Source: Phocoena phocoena
Lineage: Eukaryota; Chordata; Mammalia; Artiodactyla; Phocoenidae
Reading direction: 5' to 3'
DNA: 64,000 bases
Assembly: GCF_963924675.1 (NCBI RefSeq)
Contig: NC_089224.1
Coordinates: 63,411,464-63,475,463, forward strand
Within the stretch, counting starts at the first letter, position 1. Each line of letters starts with the position of its first letter. Shown piece by piece: positions 37,027-49,899 of this stretch. The translations under genes were made by a program, and so were the position numbers. The notes under the pieces were generated by a model. The model ran no database searches. It saw only the letters and a program-made list of their open reading frames with translations, and had not been told where the DNA came from.

Positions 37027-38899
37027 AAAGTGAGGTCTTAATTAAACTGAACACTTATCAAAATGTTATAGTTTATCAACACTACTCATTTTCCCCTATC
37101 ACCTCCAGCAGCAGATCTAGTCATTCAAAGGCCAGAAGCTGATGTGCAGGGTAGTTTAACAATTTTTCTGGCACTTTTCTTATCTTAGGTTGTCATCCAT
37201 GACCTGGAACAGTGCCCAGGCCAGAGCAGTCACTCAACACATATCGAGTTGAAGAATCAATTAATACACATTTTCATGATATTTTAATGTTTAATAACAC
37301 TCAAAAGGCACCTCTTTATTTGAAAGAGATTTTTAGTTTAAATAACTGGTTCTAGAAATGATTTATTTAAACCTGAAACCTTCCCAAAAGAAAAAAAAAT
37401 CCTAGCTAGAAATAAGGAAAAAGGGGAAAATCAGGCTGAGGGGAATCTTTTTTAAGATAGTTATGTTTAAGTGGAAATGTGATGAATGTAGCAACTAAGG
37501 AAAGGGCTTTGGTTTTCACCTTTTTGGCGCTATTTAAATAAATCAGATTGCAACAATGTGTACAGAATTTTCAAATCCTTTAGGAACATCTAGCCAAAAT
37601 TCATGTGTGGAATTAATGCGGGCTATTTCCCCATCATCTCTTCTCCTGGAAGCCACATAAAACAGTCACACTTCCAGGGCAAATGGCAAAAATCACTCTC
37701 TCTTTTTTTAAATGTGTTTTGAAGAATGGCCAAGGAATCTGCCATCCTGGTGAGATCAGTCCACCAGCTGTTTTCCTGAGTTTATTCCATGAGACAAATG
37801 AATTGACTTACATAGATAACATGCTGTATGGCAAAGTGATTTCTTTCTTTAAAAAGTTCATCGATTGTTAAAGTAAATAACCACATGGACTTTTCAACAT
37901 CGTAAGACTGGCCTATAATTTTTGCCCAGCATTATCTTCCAAAGGGGCCAGTTTCATTCGGAGTCCTGTTGAGCCTTCTAGACCAAACCAATGACACTGA
38001 TGATAATTTGCCACCGAACATTAGCTGGATACAACACACTTGCTATTTCATATTCTCATATGTATACCTGAAGATTCTTTGTTTCAAATACAAAACACCA
38101 GAAGACATATTCTACAGTTTCCACAGATCTAGTCTCATTTCATTTCCTCTCGACACAAAACTGCCTTCAATTGTTCTTTAAGTCTACCCCTTTAAGTCAG
38201 GAGGTCATTTGGAAAGAGTCCCATCTGAAGAGCAAGAATCTATGTTTAAAACACAGAAACCCACTCTTCAGGGTTTGAAGGTATTCTTATTTAAGCACTC
38301 TGTCGATAATGACCGTGGTCCATCAGTTGCCAAACTACCTTCTCTCTTGGGATCCTTAGTTTTTCTTTGTTATTACACACAATAACAGCTCCTTGGTACT
38401 CATATCCTGAAGAAGATTACTTTTCAGTATCAGGCTTCACCAATAAGCCGTTTCCCAGACAAGGACTGCAAATCTACATTGTGACTAAACAGGGTGACCT
38501 TCCAGGTAATACTGATGGTAGAAGAAAATAAACAGACAAACAAACAACTAAATCAGTGAGAGTGAAAGAGTTTGCTGAGCTTCACTGCATATTTAAGACT
38601 GCTTATAAAGGAGCACTTCACTGGGCTGTCTCATGTAAGAGAGAAGAGTTTAGCCAGGACGGTGATGCAACTCCTCAACCACGCTTCAGGGGCTTGCCAA
38701 TAAAGGAGAAAACAACATCCATGACTTAGGGTGGATCCACATCAGCTAGAAAAGGGATGTGGGGAGTTTCAAAGGCTTTCAATAAAGCCTAGTTCATTAC
38801 AGGTGATCGTTTAATGTAGAGAGTCACCCAGGCCTGGTGCGGGCACTAGTTATAAGTCTATACACAATGAGTGGCTATCTTATTAGGGGGAGAAGGGAA
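37027..38899. other. Unique DNA, possible conserved block
   Basis: A short MIR-like tail lies near 37,198-37,250. 37,440-37,660 is repeat-free with no expanded simple sequence, so it is a candidate conserved non-coding element. That is inference. No exon recognised. Confidence 0.35.
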
Positions 38900-39115
38900 T
38901 ACTAGACTTGGAGTCAGGATTTGACTTTGAATCTGGACTATTAAAATTTTCTAGCTAGTTAAATAAAAAAGACTCGACCTCAGTGAGCTTCAATTTTCCT
39001 TATCTGTTAATTAGAAATCATAGTAGTCCACAATCTTGTTTCAAAAGCTAAATGCAACAATCTGTGTGGAAATGCCTAGCCAATACAATAGGCACATAAT
39101 GATGAATCAAATTGT
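38900..39115 (+). repeat. MIR SINE
   Basis: 'gacttggagtcaggatttga', 'cttccaattttccttatctg'-type core, and 'gaaatgcctagccaatacaa' at the 3' end follow the MIR order. Confidence 0.7.
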
Positions 39116-39449
39116 TTTCTAATGTCATCCGGAGGATAATGACAACACTGGCCAACTCAAAGCAGCTGAAAATGACAGCTGGCATGGCCACTAAGTAAAC
39201 CCATAGAAAAAGGCAAATCTACATGAACATGATGTCTTCCTCAGTGGACACTCTTCCTGCAGCTGGGAATTCAGAGAATTTCTGTGCCTCTAATTAATGC
39301 AATAAGGGGATAGAGGACTACTGGAATACATGTAGAGTACACTTAAAATCCAACGACAATGTCAGCCCACTTTATAAAAAAAATTGAAATTAACAAAACT
39401 TAACCTACAATGGCCAGGAACAGTAGGTATCCCTTGTGTTTTATGATTT

Positions 39450-39694
39450 AAAAACTGTTTATCGGGCTTCCCTGGTGGCACAGTGGTTGAGAGTCCACCT
39501 GCCGATGCAGGGGACACAGGTTTTGTGCCCTGGTCTGGGAGGATCCCACATGCCGCGGAGTGGCTGGGTCCGTGAGCCACGGCCGCTGAGCCTGCGCGTT
39601 CAGAGCCTGTGCTCCGCGACAGGAGAGGCCGCAGTGGTGAGAGGCCCATGTACCGCAAGAAAAAAAAAAAAAATCCAAAAAAAACCTATTTATC
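39450..39694 (+). mobile_element. CHR-2 SINE at the ERV boundary
   Basis: The body is 39464-39680. It is slightly diverged from consensus (for example 'gtgccctggtctggg'). The flanks 'aaaactgtttatc' and 'aaaacctatttatc' are the imperfect target duplication. It lies immediately outside the first LTR of the ERV relic. Confidence 0.93.
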
Positions 39695-40040
39695 TGTTGT
39701 AGTTTGGGTTTCTCAGGAAATAGGGTTTGGGATGGAGATTTGCATGAAGGGAATTAATTAGGGACTAACTTCTTTGAGGGAGCAGAGTAGATGTTGAGCT
39801 GCAATGCCGTGACAACAGCCTCAGACAATTCCACAGGGGGTATGAAGCTGGAACGGCCCATCATAGGTGTCCCACACTGAGACAAAGGGGGCCAAATATT
39901 TGTCCCCATGATTTGATCAGTCACTGAATGCAGGATACACCCAGAGGGAGGGTGTGAGCTGGGATGAGGCAGCTTTATCCAGCTGAGGGCATTTCCCCAA
40001 AAGGGACTCAGCTATCAGTGGTCAGCAGCCATCACTTCCG
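39695..40040 (-). repeat. ERV 3' LTR (low-coordinate end)
   Basis: It starts 'tgttgtagtttgggtttctc' and shares 'gatttgcatgaagg' and an 'acaaagggggcca'-type block with the LTR at 45708. The two copies are strongly diverged, which implies great age. The inner boundary is approximate. Confidence 0.6.
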
Positions 40041-42130
40041 GTGCTTTAGTTCCTAAAGCAGTATCTGGGTGTACCACAGGTCCACAAGACAGCACTCCTT
40101 GCCACCAAAACCACCTGCTTCGGAACTGTGAGTCCCTTCCACCTGGAAACAACTCTCATGACATTCTTTCTAGTTTATATCTTTTCCTGGGGAACTTTTT
40201 AAGGGGACAGTTATTAAGACAAATTAGGCCTTTGCTGCTGGTCACAGGACACACTTGGTAGCCATGTCTTCTTTATTACCCAATCTAGACTCCTCTTAAC
40301 CTTTGCTAGCACCTATGTAGGTCTTGGTGGTTTACCAGGTGGAGACCCAGACCCTCATCCCTAAGGGGTCTAAGCCCACAATCCTATTGCCTTTCTGAGG
40401 CTGTAACTGCAGCACTTAAGCATCTGCCCATTTACTATCAAAATCTTACAGTAGAGAACCAAGAAACGTCCCCATTAGATCACCTGGGAACCAAAGGCAC
40501 TCTTCCCTGCCCCCTGTTATATAAGAGCAGCCCTATCTCTAATGATCAAGGTCAACACTCCTGCTAAGATGATGACTTATTTCCTTGTCTGCTGATGTCT
40601 TGTCAATCAGAGCCCAAAGTGGCTCAGTGGCAATTAGAGCTTAATATGTAAAGTATTCTTGCTGTGTCCCCCGATGGCAGTGCTCTGACTCTGGGAGCCT
40701 CTAGAACTAAAGAGCTTAGAGTTGCAGAAACACAAAGTATAAATTCCCCCAAGCAGGTCACCGGGAGCAATGATAAGCAGGGCTCCTTCTATTTCTAACC
40801 CCTGGTTCCTGGACCCAATTATTTCACCCATTAAGGACACAGCCTATGTAAATGAATTTTGAGTGTGTACCACAACCTGTAGTATGGCACTCCATCACTG
40901 AAGGTTATCACCTCTAAACTATCATCTCAGATTATCCAAAGGCTATTCCACCCGCCTTGCAAGCTGATGGTTCTGAGTAGCGTGGTATGCGACAGGACAT
41001 GTGGACCCTTGGTTGTATGCTCACTGCCACACCTCCTTTGACAGGAGCCTCTTGTCACAGGCACTATTTTGTGGTGTCCTGTTTCAGTGGATAAAACACT
41101 CTGTAAGGTATCAGATAGCGTGGGGTGCACTGCTCTGCCACCAGGAAAGGAAAACCCATATCTGGAATTTATATCAGTTCCAGTCAAGAGGAACCTCTGT
41201 TCCCTTTCACAGTGAAGGGGGCGTCCACAGTGACTGGCTGGTTTTGAAGGGCAGTGCTGTACCAGGAGCTCCAGTTGGATAGGTTGGTAGGTTGGACATT
41301 CACAGCAGCAAAAGCTAGCTCAGCACTGTCGAGTGGGAGCTCATGCTTTTGGGCCCATGCATAGCTTCCTGTCCCTGTCATCAAGGATACTCTGTTGCTG
41401 AGCCCATTATGCCAAAAATGGAGAGGCCAACTACACTCTGGCTGACATCAACTGTCTAGTGCCTCTTCAAAGAAGGAGGTCTTCTGGTGGTAAATAACAA
41501 GTGATATAAAGGCCTTCAAACGTCATGCCCACTCTCAAAAGTCCATCCACGTGCCTGCTACTTCCCAAATCTCCTTGTCTCTAAGGGTCTAATCTTTCTC
41601 TTCCTCCAACCCTTGGCAAACCACCAACCATCCACTACTACTCATATCCACGTATACACAGTCTTAGAGCCACATCTCTTTCTCACTATGTGGATGCCAG
41701 ATACACTTGCCAAAACTCTGGCCACTGGGAGGATTTCCCCTACATCTTTCTTTCAGGGCTGCCCATGAGTAGGGCTGTAGTGAAACACTAAACCATTTTC
41801 ATCTTGCGCCCACCCATGAGTCAAGTTCAGACTTTCCCTCTCTTGTCAGCTGGACATAGGTACGCTCCCTTTGCAGGTACAAGCTGAGGCAGAGAAACTG
41901 GGATAGTGGTAGATGATATGGCGGTCTGGGAGTGTGCTTGAGCACCTTATTTGCACCCTCTGGCCATGTTCATGCTCAACCCTAGATGTACCACTTCCAT
42001 CTTTCAATGGATTTCTGCTGGGCCTATCAGACTTTGATAACCAGGTAGTTCTGACAGAACTGAGCTCATTATAGTCACTTGATGCTCTGTGTTCAGGTGT
42101 TCCATCTCTACCAGGGCCCAGTAGTACACC

Positions 42131-42672
42131 AGGAGCCATTTTTTTAAATTGAAATACAGTTGACTTACAGCATTGTCTTAACTTCAGGTGTACAGCAAAG
42201 TGATTCAATATACATCTTCTTTTTCAGATTCTTTTCCTTATAGATTTTTACATGATATTGAATATAGTTTCCTGTGCTATACAGTAGGACCTTGTTGTTT
42301 ATTTTATATACAATAGTGTATATCTGCTAATCCCAACCCCCTAATTTATCCCTCTCCCCCATTTCCTCTTTGGTAACCATAAAGTTGTTTTCTATGTCTG
42401 TGAGTCTGTTTCTAAGTTCACTTGTATCATTTTCTCAGATTCCACATATTAGTGATAGCATATGTTATTTGTCTTTGTCCGACTTACTTCACTTAATATG
42501 ATAATCTCTAGGTCCGCTCATGTTGCTGCAGATGGCTTTATTTCATTCTTTTTTACAGCTGAGTAATATTCTATTGTATACATGTACCACATCTTCTTTA
42601 TCCATTCATCCATCAATGGACACTTAGGTTGCTTCCATGTCTAAGCTATTGTAAATACAGGAGCCAATTTTT
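42131..42672 (-). mobile_element. LINE-1 3' end inserted in the ERV
   Basis: This is a reversed L1 3' region: 'ggtgtacagcaaagtgattc', 'cctgtgctatacagtagga' and, at the far end, 'atccattcatccatcaatgg'. The poly(A), read here as T, follows the first target-duplication copy 'aggagccat' at 42131. The second copy 'aggagccaa' is at 42659. The L1 interrupts the presumed integrase portion of the ERV relic and is younger than it. Confidence 0.92.
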
Positions 42673-43149
42673 AAATAGTACATAATATTCTGCTGCAGAG
42701 AGCACGGCCTTGCTCCAGAGCCCTTGTGGCTTTTCATAAGCTCCACATGGCCTCTTTCCCAACAAACAATCACCTCTAATACCATAGGATCTACTAGGTT
42801 GCATGATCTAAGAGGTAACCACGACTTGCTACGTAACACTTTCCTGCTCTGAACCCCACTTAAAGCTGGCAGCCTTCTTGGTAAATGGGCGGGAGAAGTA
42901 TTCCTAAATGTGGAATATGCTGCTTCTAAAACCCAAAGAGACCTACCAGATATTGTGTTCTCTTCTTAGTGATGCCAGGAGCAAGATGCAATATTTCTTC
43001 CCTTTATTGAAGTGGATGCCCTAGCATGTACCAGACCACAGGACTCCTTACATTTCAATGATGTTGCAAGACCCTGAATGTTTCCTCCTACTCTCTGGAC
43101 CACATGTGTTTTACCATGGCCTCCAGTGTATTTTCCATAGTTTTCTTAT

Positions 43150-43186
43150 TTGGTCCAAATAACAAGATGTTATCAATATTGTGGAC
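43150..43186 (-). pseudogene. ERV reverse transcriptase active-site remnant
   Basis: On the minus strand the reading resembles the reverse transcriptase catalytic box, but the expected Y-x-D-D is altered: asparagine stands at the tyrosine position and at the second aspartate (N-I-D-N). The following hydrophobic run and 'GP' fit ERV-L-type polymerases. These changes would abolish catalysis. Confidence 0.6.
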
Positions 43187-45690
43187 CAATGTCATGTTCT
43201 ACAAAATAGGCAAATGGCCCTGTTTTCTTTGGACTGTATTGTGGAAGAGCAAACTGTCAGACTGTATAGAGGGTGGGAGAGTAAGCACAGCCTTGGGGCA
43301 AGACCACAAACGGACATTATTGAGCATTCCATATAAATGCAAACTGCATCTGGTCTTCCTTCTTCACAAGGCTAGAAAGAAGACTACGTGCCAAATCAAT
43401 GTGTACATCCCACATACCTGACGTCGTATTAATCTGTAAAGGTTACTACATTTGACATAGCAGTTACAGTTGGGGCAACTGTAATGTGTGCAAGTCCACC
43501 ATCATTTTCCAGGATCATTCGGTTTTTCTATGTGCCAGGGTGTGAATTAATTGGAAATATGATGGTAACCACCACCTCTGTAATTCTAGTGGGATGAACC
43601 ATTATTTTATTTACTATCTTAAACATCAGTCATAGGGCAGATTCAGAGGCCTCCAATTGGTCTTCCTCTTTAGGAAGGTTCTTACCACATAGTCTAAGGC
43701 ACTACTGGGGTATTTCTTCTCATTGCCAAAGGTGTCCACTCCAATTATACATTCAGAGATCAGGGAAATGACCACTGTGTGGGCCCCTGGACCACTATAA
43801 GCCAAACCTAGCCAGTACCTCATTTATAACCTGGCCCCTATTTGTTCCTACTTTAATAGGAGGGCAGTGATGATGTTTCAGGCCCCTATAAATCAATATC
43901 AACTTGGACTGCGTGTCCAGTAGCCCACAGAGTATGTGGTTTATGCCCGTTCCCCAGTGTACGGTTTCCCAAGTAAATGGCCATAATTCCCTTCGGGAAA
44001 TGACTGAGAATATAATTAATGTACACAATTAGAGTGGTGTTGGAAGGCTGAATACTTAGCCTCTCCTTTACTCACTGGGTTTCAGGGCTGAAGACTGGCT
44101 CAGGTCCTGAAGCAGAGCTAGGAATTGTGAGTTTCTATTAGACCAGCTACCCTCAGACTCCAGATGATCATCCTTGATTCCCTCGATTAAGTAATACCAT
44201 CAATGGCTGCCCATCTATCTTGCCCCTAAAAATACTGTATTTTGTTACCTATCTCCATAGCTCTCCGTGGATCAGGCTGACCAGCTGCCATTCCAACCTT
44301 GCTGTGCATTACCATCCTCACTCCCATCTGGCTTCTGATGGGCAAGTGCCCCTAACTGGCCTATATTATCAGGCTCCAGTCAATCCCATTGCATCATAGC
44401 CCGTTTCTATTATAGCACCCCTTCTATCAGCCCTGGTTTCAGAGGGCAGCCACCACGGAGGCTCTCAACAGTACCGTGGCCCCTCTCACCAGTGCATTCT
44501 TTATCCTTTTGGTAAGTGGAGTGTTCTTTAAGCCCTCAAACAGAATAGAGCTGGTGGACAGGTTTTGCAGACTGGCATGCCCCCTTCTCTGAACGTTTTG
44601 ATCTATTCACCATGTGCGACAGTTCTGGCAATTCTGCTTCACTCAGTGTGCCCCATCACTTTCTGCAAGCTTTAAGAGCAATTCTAGCAGCATGTTAGAT
44701 CACATTCTTGGGTCCTTTCCAGGCGTTAAATCCTACATCATAGGAGAATGTCCCCACATCCGTAAACATCCCTTACTCAACTGCATCTCCGCCTTCCCAC
44801 TTGATTCAGTACCTAAAGGATCCATAGTTTCCTAGTTCCTGCTGGTATAAGTTGACTAAGTCCTGCAGCGTCTTAGGGGTATAGTTCCTTTCCTCCTTAA
44901 ACCTAAGAGCTAGGTTCCCTGCTAGGTTATGTTGTAATCTGACCCTAATTGTTGGCCTGCTAGCCAGAAAGGTGTTGAAGCTAGATCCTGAGAGAGCTAC
45001 ATATTGTCATCCAAGACAAATACTTCTGTATCTTCTTCAAAGAGGGGAGAATGCAAGACTATACAGGGAGGAACGGGCCTACTGTAGGCCCAGAGTGTTC
45101 AGGGAGAAAAGAAAATATTTTGAGGGTACAAAATTCTCTAGTGTATTTTCACCGTGCCAAATTTCAAGGTCTCATTTTCTTTCAATCTGTGTCCTAACCT
45201 TGGTAGAGCAGACTTGTCAGAGTCGAGATTTTAGCTCTCCCTGGTGCTCTGCTACCCTTAGAATTGAGAATGAAGTTATGGGTCATCTGGTTTTTTTGTT
45301 CTCCAACTTCAGGAGATGAGAATATTTCTATAAGCTGCCATGGGCTCTCTCGCTTTCACACTTAGGATTAAATTGGTAATTAATCGCCCTTGGCCTATCA
45401 TTGTCTTTTTCCAGTTCCTCAATAGGCCCTAGAAAGAGCTATTCAACTCCACAGTCCTGATAACTACTATATGAACCTCTCAAAAACTTGAAATATTGCA
45501 CCCAGCAGTTCATTCCCTTCCACCTGTGTCTCATTCAAGTTCAATACAAGTGAAAATTTTAACAACTGCTTTGCAACTACATGCCAGGGTTATTAATACT
45601 CCATCTACCACCAGTGAAGGAGGCTTTATTGCCAGGAAGCTGGCAGGTGATCTAGTTTCAAAATCCCATTTTGGAAACTGCTTCCTAGGA

Positions 45691-45705
45691 CTGTTCCTGG
45701 TACCA
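45691..45705 (-). other. ERV primer binding site, tRNA-Leu type
   Basis: On the minus strand this reads 'tggtaccaggaacag', close to the complement of the 3' end of tRNA-Leu, which is typical of ERV-L elements. It lies two bases inside the LTR terminus at 45708. Confidence 0.65.
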
Positions 45706-45707
45706 AG

Positions 45708-46060
45708 TGTCATAGGTCAGCTTTCCTTGAAACAGACTCTCATGTGAAGATTTGCATGAAGGAAGTTTACTGGTGAGCTGTCTTGGGAGCAACACCTGTG
45801 AGGAGCACAAGAAACAGGACTGGGTGTGGGGAGACTAAAGGGGGTCACATTTGCCACTGAGGCCTCAGCTGACCTCATGGGAAGGTCTGAAGCTGAAATC
45901 GCTCTTGAGGGAGGTCCTTAATTGAGTCACAGAGCCCAAGCTCCTAGAGACCTTTGGACCAGCCATCCGATGTGGGCTTCCTTCAGGGAAGGATGTAACC
46001 TTGTGTAGGACAGGTCCGTTTGGCCAAGGGCAATTTCCAGAGAGAATTACAACAATCCAT
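45708..46060 (-). repeat. ERV 5' LTR (high-coordinate end)
   Basis: It begins 'tgtcataggtcagctttcc' (inner end) and shares 'gatttgcatgaagg' and 'actaaagggggtca' with the LTR at 39695. The outer end is uncertain and lies at roughly 46,030-46,080. Confidence 0.6.
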
Positions 46061-46734
46061 TTAATGTCCAAATAAGCATTCCTATTCATTCGGCAGTTGT
46101 ATTTCTTAGTGTATGTAAATTACTTTTCATTCTTATTCATTAACTAGGGTTTTATAATATCAATTACCTGTTAATAGGTCTAAATACCCCAAGGTGAGCT
46201 GATACATATTAATGAACTTAAAATACTGAGGCAGGATTTCCCCTTATATTGGAGAAGCTGGCTCTATGGGAACAAGCTCTCCTGCCTTCAGTGAACTCCA
46301 TGCACTTTCAAAACTAAACAGTCTCACATTCCTTTATACCCAGAGACTATAGCGGTTATTGCAGGTCAGGACTAAAGGGGAAAAGCCTAAGTCATCAGGG
46401 TAGACTTTGCCATGTGAACAATACATTACACACTTAGTGAGGAGAGTTGAATTTCTTAAAAGCATATAAGGTCAAATAAGGCTTTGGAATTTATAAACAA
46501 GCCTGGGAAAGTCATTTCACTACGTTAAGGGACAGTGCCACACAGCAGCAGGGATCATGGGAGTATGCTAAGAAGTACTCTTAGAGTTGGTGTTTTACTT
46601 TTTCCAAAAGTAAAATGTCAGCAAAAGTTACTGGTAATGTGAGGATAAGTTACTGACATGGAAAAAAAAAAGTGGTTTCTCAAGGAAGAGGTCTGTATAG
46701 AGAATACATCAATATGCAGCTTGTAGAAACTGTG
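46061..46734. other. Unique AT-rich DNA
   Basis: No repeat or exon recognised. Confidence 0.45.
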
Positions 46735-47250
46735 TCGCAATCACTCAAGACCCCTGCCCTGGATATACTGCATTCACCACTACAGATCCACTTTTTGCCC
46801 TCCTCTGCCCTGCCCTGTGCCCTCGGAGGTTGCCCCATATAGACTGTCAATGATCTGAAATACCTTCCAGCTTCACGTGGGGATGATAAAGGGAGATCAG
46901 AGCAGTGGAGAAGAGTGAGTGATGGTCTGTTTTGTTTAGTTTTATTTTTCCCCCTCTGGCTCCTTTGCTACCAGATCACATAGTTTGACTACATCCTTAC
47001 ACCCATACCTCCTGCCTTTCCTACAGCTGGAGCTACCATCTTCCCATTTCCATCTACTTGCTCCTTTTGGCCTAGGGTGGTAAGGGCTCCACCGCAGCCA
47101 AGTCCAAGCAGTGGCAGCATCAGTGCTGCTTTACTTAATTCTTGGCCACACTTTTACGAATAGTTCCTTTATTGAATTCTCAATTACCTAGTTTGAGTGT
47201 GCCTTACACTATCTGTGGGGACTGTGACTTACACAACACACTCAACAAAT
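46735..47250 (+). repeat. Old interspersed repeat, unclassified
   Basis: 'ggaggttgccccatatagac', 'ttttggcctagggtggtaa', 'ctttattgaattctcaatta' and 'cctagtttgagtgtgcc' are the ordered landmarks of a common mammalian repeat that I cannot name reliably. Confidence 0.5.
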
Positions 47251-47769
47251 GCTAGTCCCTTTGGCTCAAGGAGTACCTGTCTCCTCTCCACATGTGCACC
47301 CTCCCACTGAGCCCCAAGCCCCAGGCCCCCTCCTAACCCCTTCTCCCTGCTTCGTCATCAGCCACTCTTAACACTCCCAGTCATTCTTGAAAGCAGTATC
47401 TATTGTACGCTGTGATCATTTCTGAGATCTAAAAAGTGATTAGAAAAATTGCAATTGATCCATTTTGTCCCAAAGTCCCACTTGGTATGAATTAATACAT
47501 AAGACCAATGTATTCAAGAGGAAATTCTTTTTATCTTTTAGTCATCTCTGAATCGTTTAGCCTTCCAAGCCTGAATTCTGATGGACAACAGGTCATTTCT
47601 GCTGGATCAACGCTTAACTCTTTCACCCTTTCCCACATCAACTATGCCCATAAGAGTATAGGGAAGCCTAACCTAATCGCTCTGTTAGGGACCTATGATC
47701 ATGATCACTGACTCCTTTCCCTACTTGACTGCTCAAGTAACAGAGTCAATTGCAAAGCACACTGGACCA
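47251..47769. other. Unique DNA
   Basis: No repeat or exon recognised. Confidence 0.45.
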
Positions 47770-47905
47770 AGGATTAGTCAAGTCGTGGTCTAGATTTGAC
47801 TCCGCCACTAACTAGCTGTGTGACTTAAATATGTCCCTTCCTTCTTCCTGGGCCATCATTTCGTTGTTCATAAGCAGAAGGCAGTTGAACAAGAACTCTT
47901 CCAGC
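47770..47905 (+). repeat. MIR SINE
   Basis: 'gtcgtggtctagatttgact', then 'ccactaactagctgtgtgac', then a 'cttgggcc'-like core and an 'aactcttccagccc' tail match a MIR subfamily. Confidence 0.75.
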
Positions 47906-49899
47906 CCACATAAAGGCTTCACTTTTCGTCTTTTAGCGTAGATTTTCCAACTTCTTCTAATCCCCTCCCCTTGCTGTATTCCTGAAGCTCCTGCCCTCGG
48001 TTCACTCCAGCAATGTTATGTCCTTTCTTCTTAACCATGGCTTCGTTTTTGCCTTATGTGTGTATATATTTACTCTTACCTTAAACATATGTGTGTATGA
48101 GTGTGCACACACTTCTACATACCCACACATGGGAGATCACAACATTGCCCCATTTACCACATCTTTGAACTACAATCTATGATGAAATAAGAATCAGTCT
48201 ACACGGTATATCTATCCAGACACCCATTGTCCTATCAATTACACACACGTTTTCCAAAAGCATAATGACACTTCAGTCTACAAAAGATGTCAGCTTTTCA
48301 CTCTTTATCAGATATGTACCAGGTGTCCAGAAATATATCGTGGCGCCCACTTGTAGGAGCCAAGCATAACACCTCGCCAAGAAGAGACCTGTTAAAAGTA
48401 TCGAGTTTCTTCTCCTTGGTGATATCACATGAAATTTTTACAAAATCATAAAATGGGCATATTGATTTAAAAGGGGCATAGGGAGATAAGAACGTTCACT
48501 CAGGTTATGAGTTTAACAGGGCTCTGGTTTCCATACACACTCTATGTCATTACAGCAGTTTTCCTCTCTCAGTTGAGAAGTGAATCACTACCCCCAAAGA
48601 ATCTAACCATCTGGCTACCTTGTGGGCCCCTGAATATGGACATATACCTTTTTTGTTTAAAGTCAATAAGCATGTGCGGGGGGTTGAGACCCAAGTATGT
48701 GGGTTAGGTCAGAGTAGAGCAAAGACTAAACAAATTCCCCTTGACCGCCATACCAGCAATTAGTTCTGTTTTTCCCATCCAGATCATTACATTTTAAAAT
48801 GCTAAGAGCATGGTTTGAGAGGGACTTTTGAATGTGTTATAATCCAGGCCAAATATCTGAATCCCCTAGAATAAAAAATCATATTTGCTACCATGCTACT
48901 CATGTAAAAATATCCTGCAAACCTTCTGGTGCGTGTGGGGATGTATATTACTTATTGCCTTTGATTCAGAGAGAGGAGGACACACATCATTGTTTGACCT
49001 GGTGAGGTCAAGCAGCCATAACGAAGGAGTCAACTCCTATGAACGGCTCTACTGACCCTGGGTAAATTGAGTGGTACCTTCTGGGAAGCAGATTTCCTTT
49101 CTTTCTCCCCACTCACGTGCCAAGATAGACAGAGATGCAGCAAACCCTCTGCTCTTCGTCCCGTTTCATTCATTCATATTTTTAATTTTCCTGAAGTTGA
49201 CGCTTACTTAGCAGTCATAGAGATAATGATACTAAAAGGTAGATAACAAAGAACAACAGTCCCCTGACTCACCACTCCTTGACTCCCCACCATCCTCTTT
49301 CCTAGAATACAACCACTTTCAGCTCCCTTAGCTGTTCTTCTGATATGAAACTATTTTTAAAAACTGTGCCTTAGTGCCAATTTCAATTTTAACCACTATG
49401 TATCGATTTCTCACTATGGTAGAGAATTGGTTAGCTCATTTACATTCCATTCCTCATACCTCCACTAACCTTCTCTACAACCTACAATATAATACACTTT
49501 ATATACACAGCCTACAATATAATACACATTACTGTGATTACTGAATATTGTTCACTGCTGTGACAAGTATTAAGCATGATTACATTTCCTTTCCCAAAGA
49601 ACCTTCTGCTTGTCCTAAGATTTGCTTAGTTTTCTAGGTACTTATGACCAGACCCCCCCTACACTCTGTCAAAACCTCTCAATACAATTTTCCATATTCT
49701 CAAATATATAAAGTAAATTCATTAATTACATGTTTTTTTCATGTGCTCTCTTCTTGCTCCAGGCTGAAATGTCACTCTCCAGTCCTGCTGCAGAGTTGAT
49801 GTCCTGGGAGGTTTCTTCTCGTCACCTTGGAGATCCCTCTCACTACTTTTCCATGATGCATTGTCTATTTCCTGCATCCTATGTCTTCCTCGAGTAGCT
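47906..49899. other. Unique DNA with a short duplication
   Basis: The 17-mer 'cctacaatataatacac' occurs at 49481-49497 and again at 49511-49527. 49,160-49,480 may contain eroded LINE material. No exon recognised. Confidence 0.4.

Larger units (their letters stand above)
39695..46060 (-). mobile_element. Ancient ERV-L-type provirus, non-functional
   Basis: The span has LTR-like sequence at both ends, a leucine-type primer binding site just inside the high-coordinate LTR and a reverse transcriptase remnant at about 43150-43186, all on the minus strand. Gag should therefore lie at about 44,000-45,690 and integrase at about 40,100-42,700. I could not align those parts. The internal region is about 5.1 kb after removing the L1 at 42131-42672. 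Frames are broken throughout; the longest minus-strand open stretch is 41846-42208. Class III (ERV-L) is inferred from the binding site, the polymerase remnant and the size. It is an old endogenous copy with no coding ability. Confidence 0.72.
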
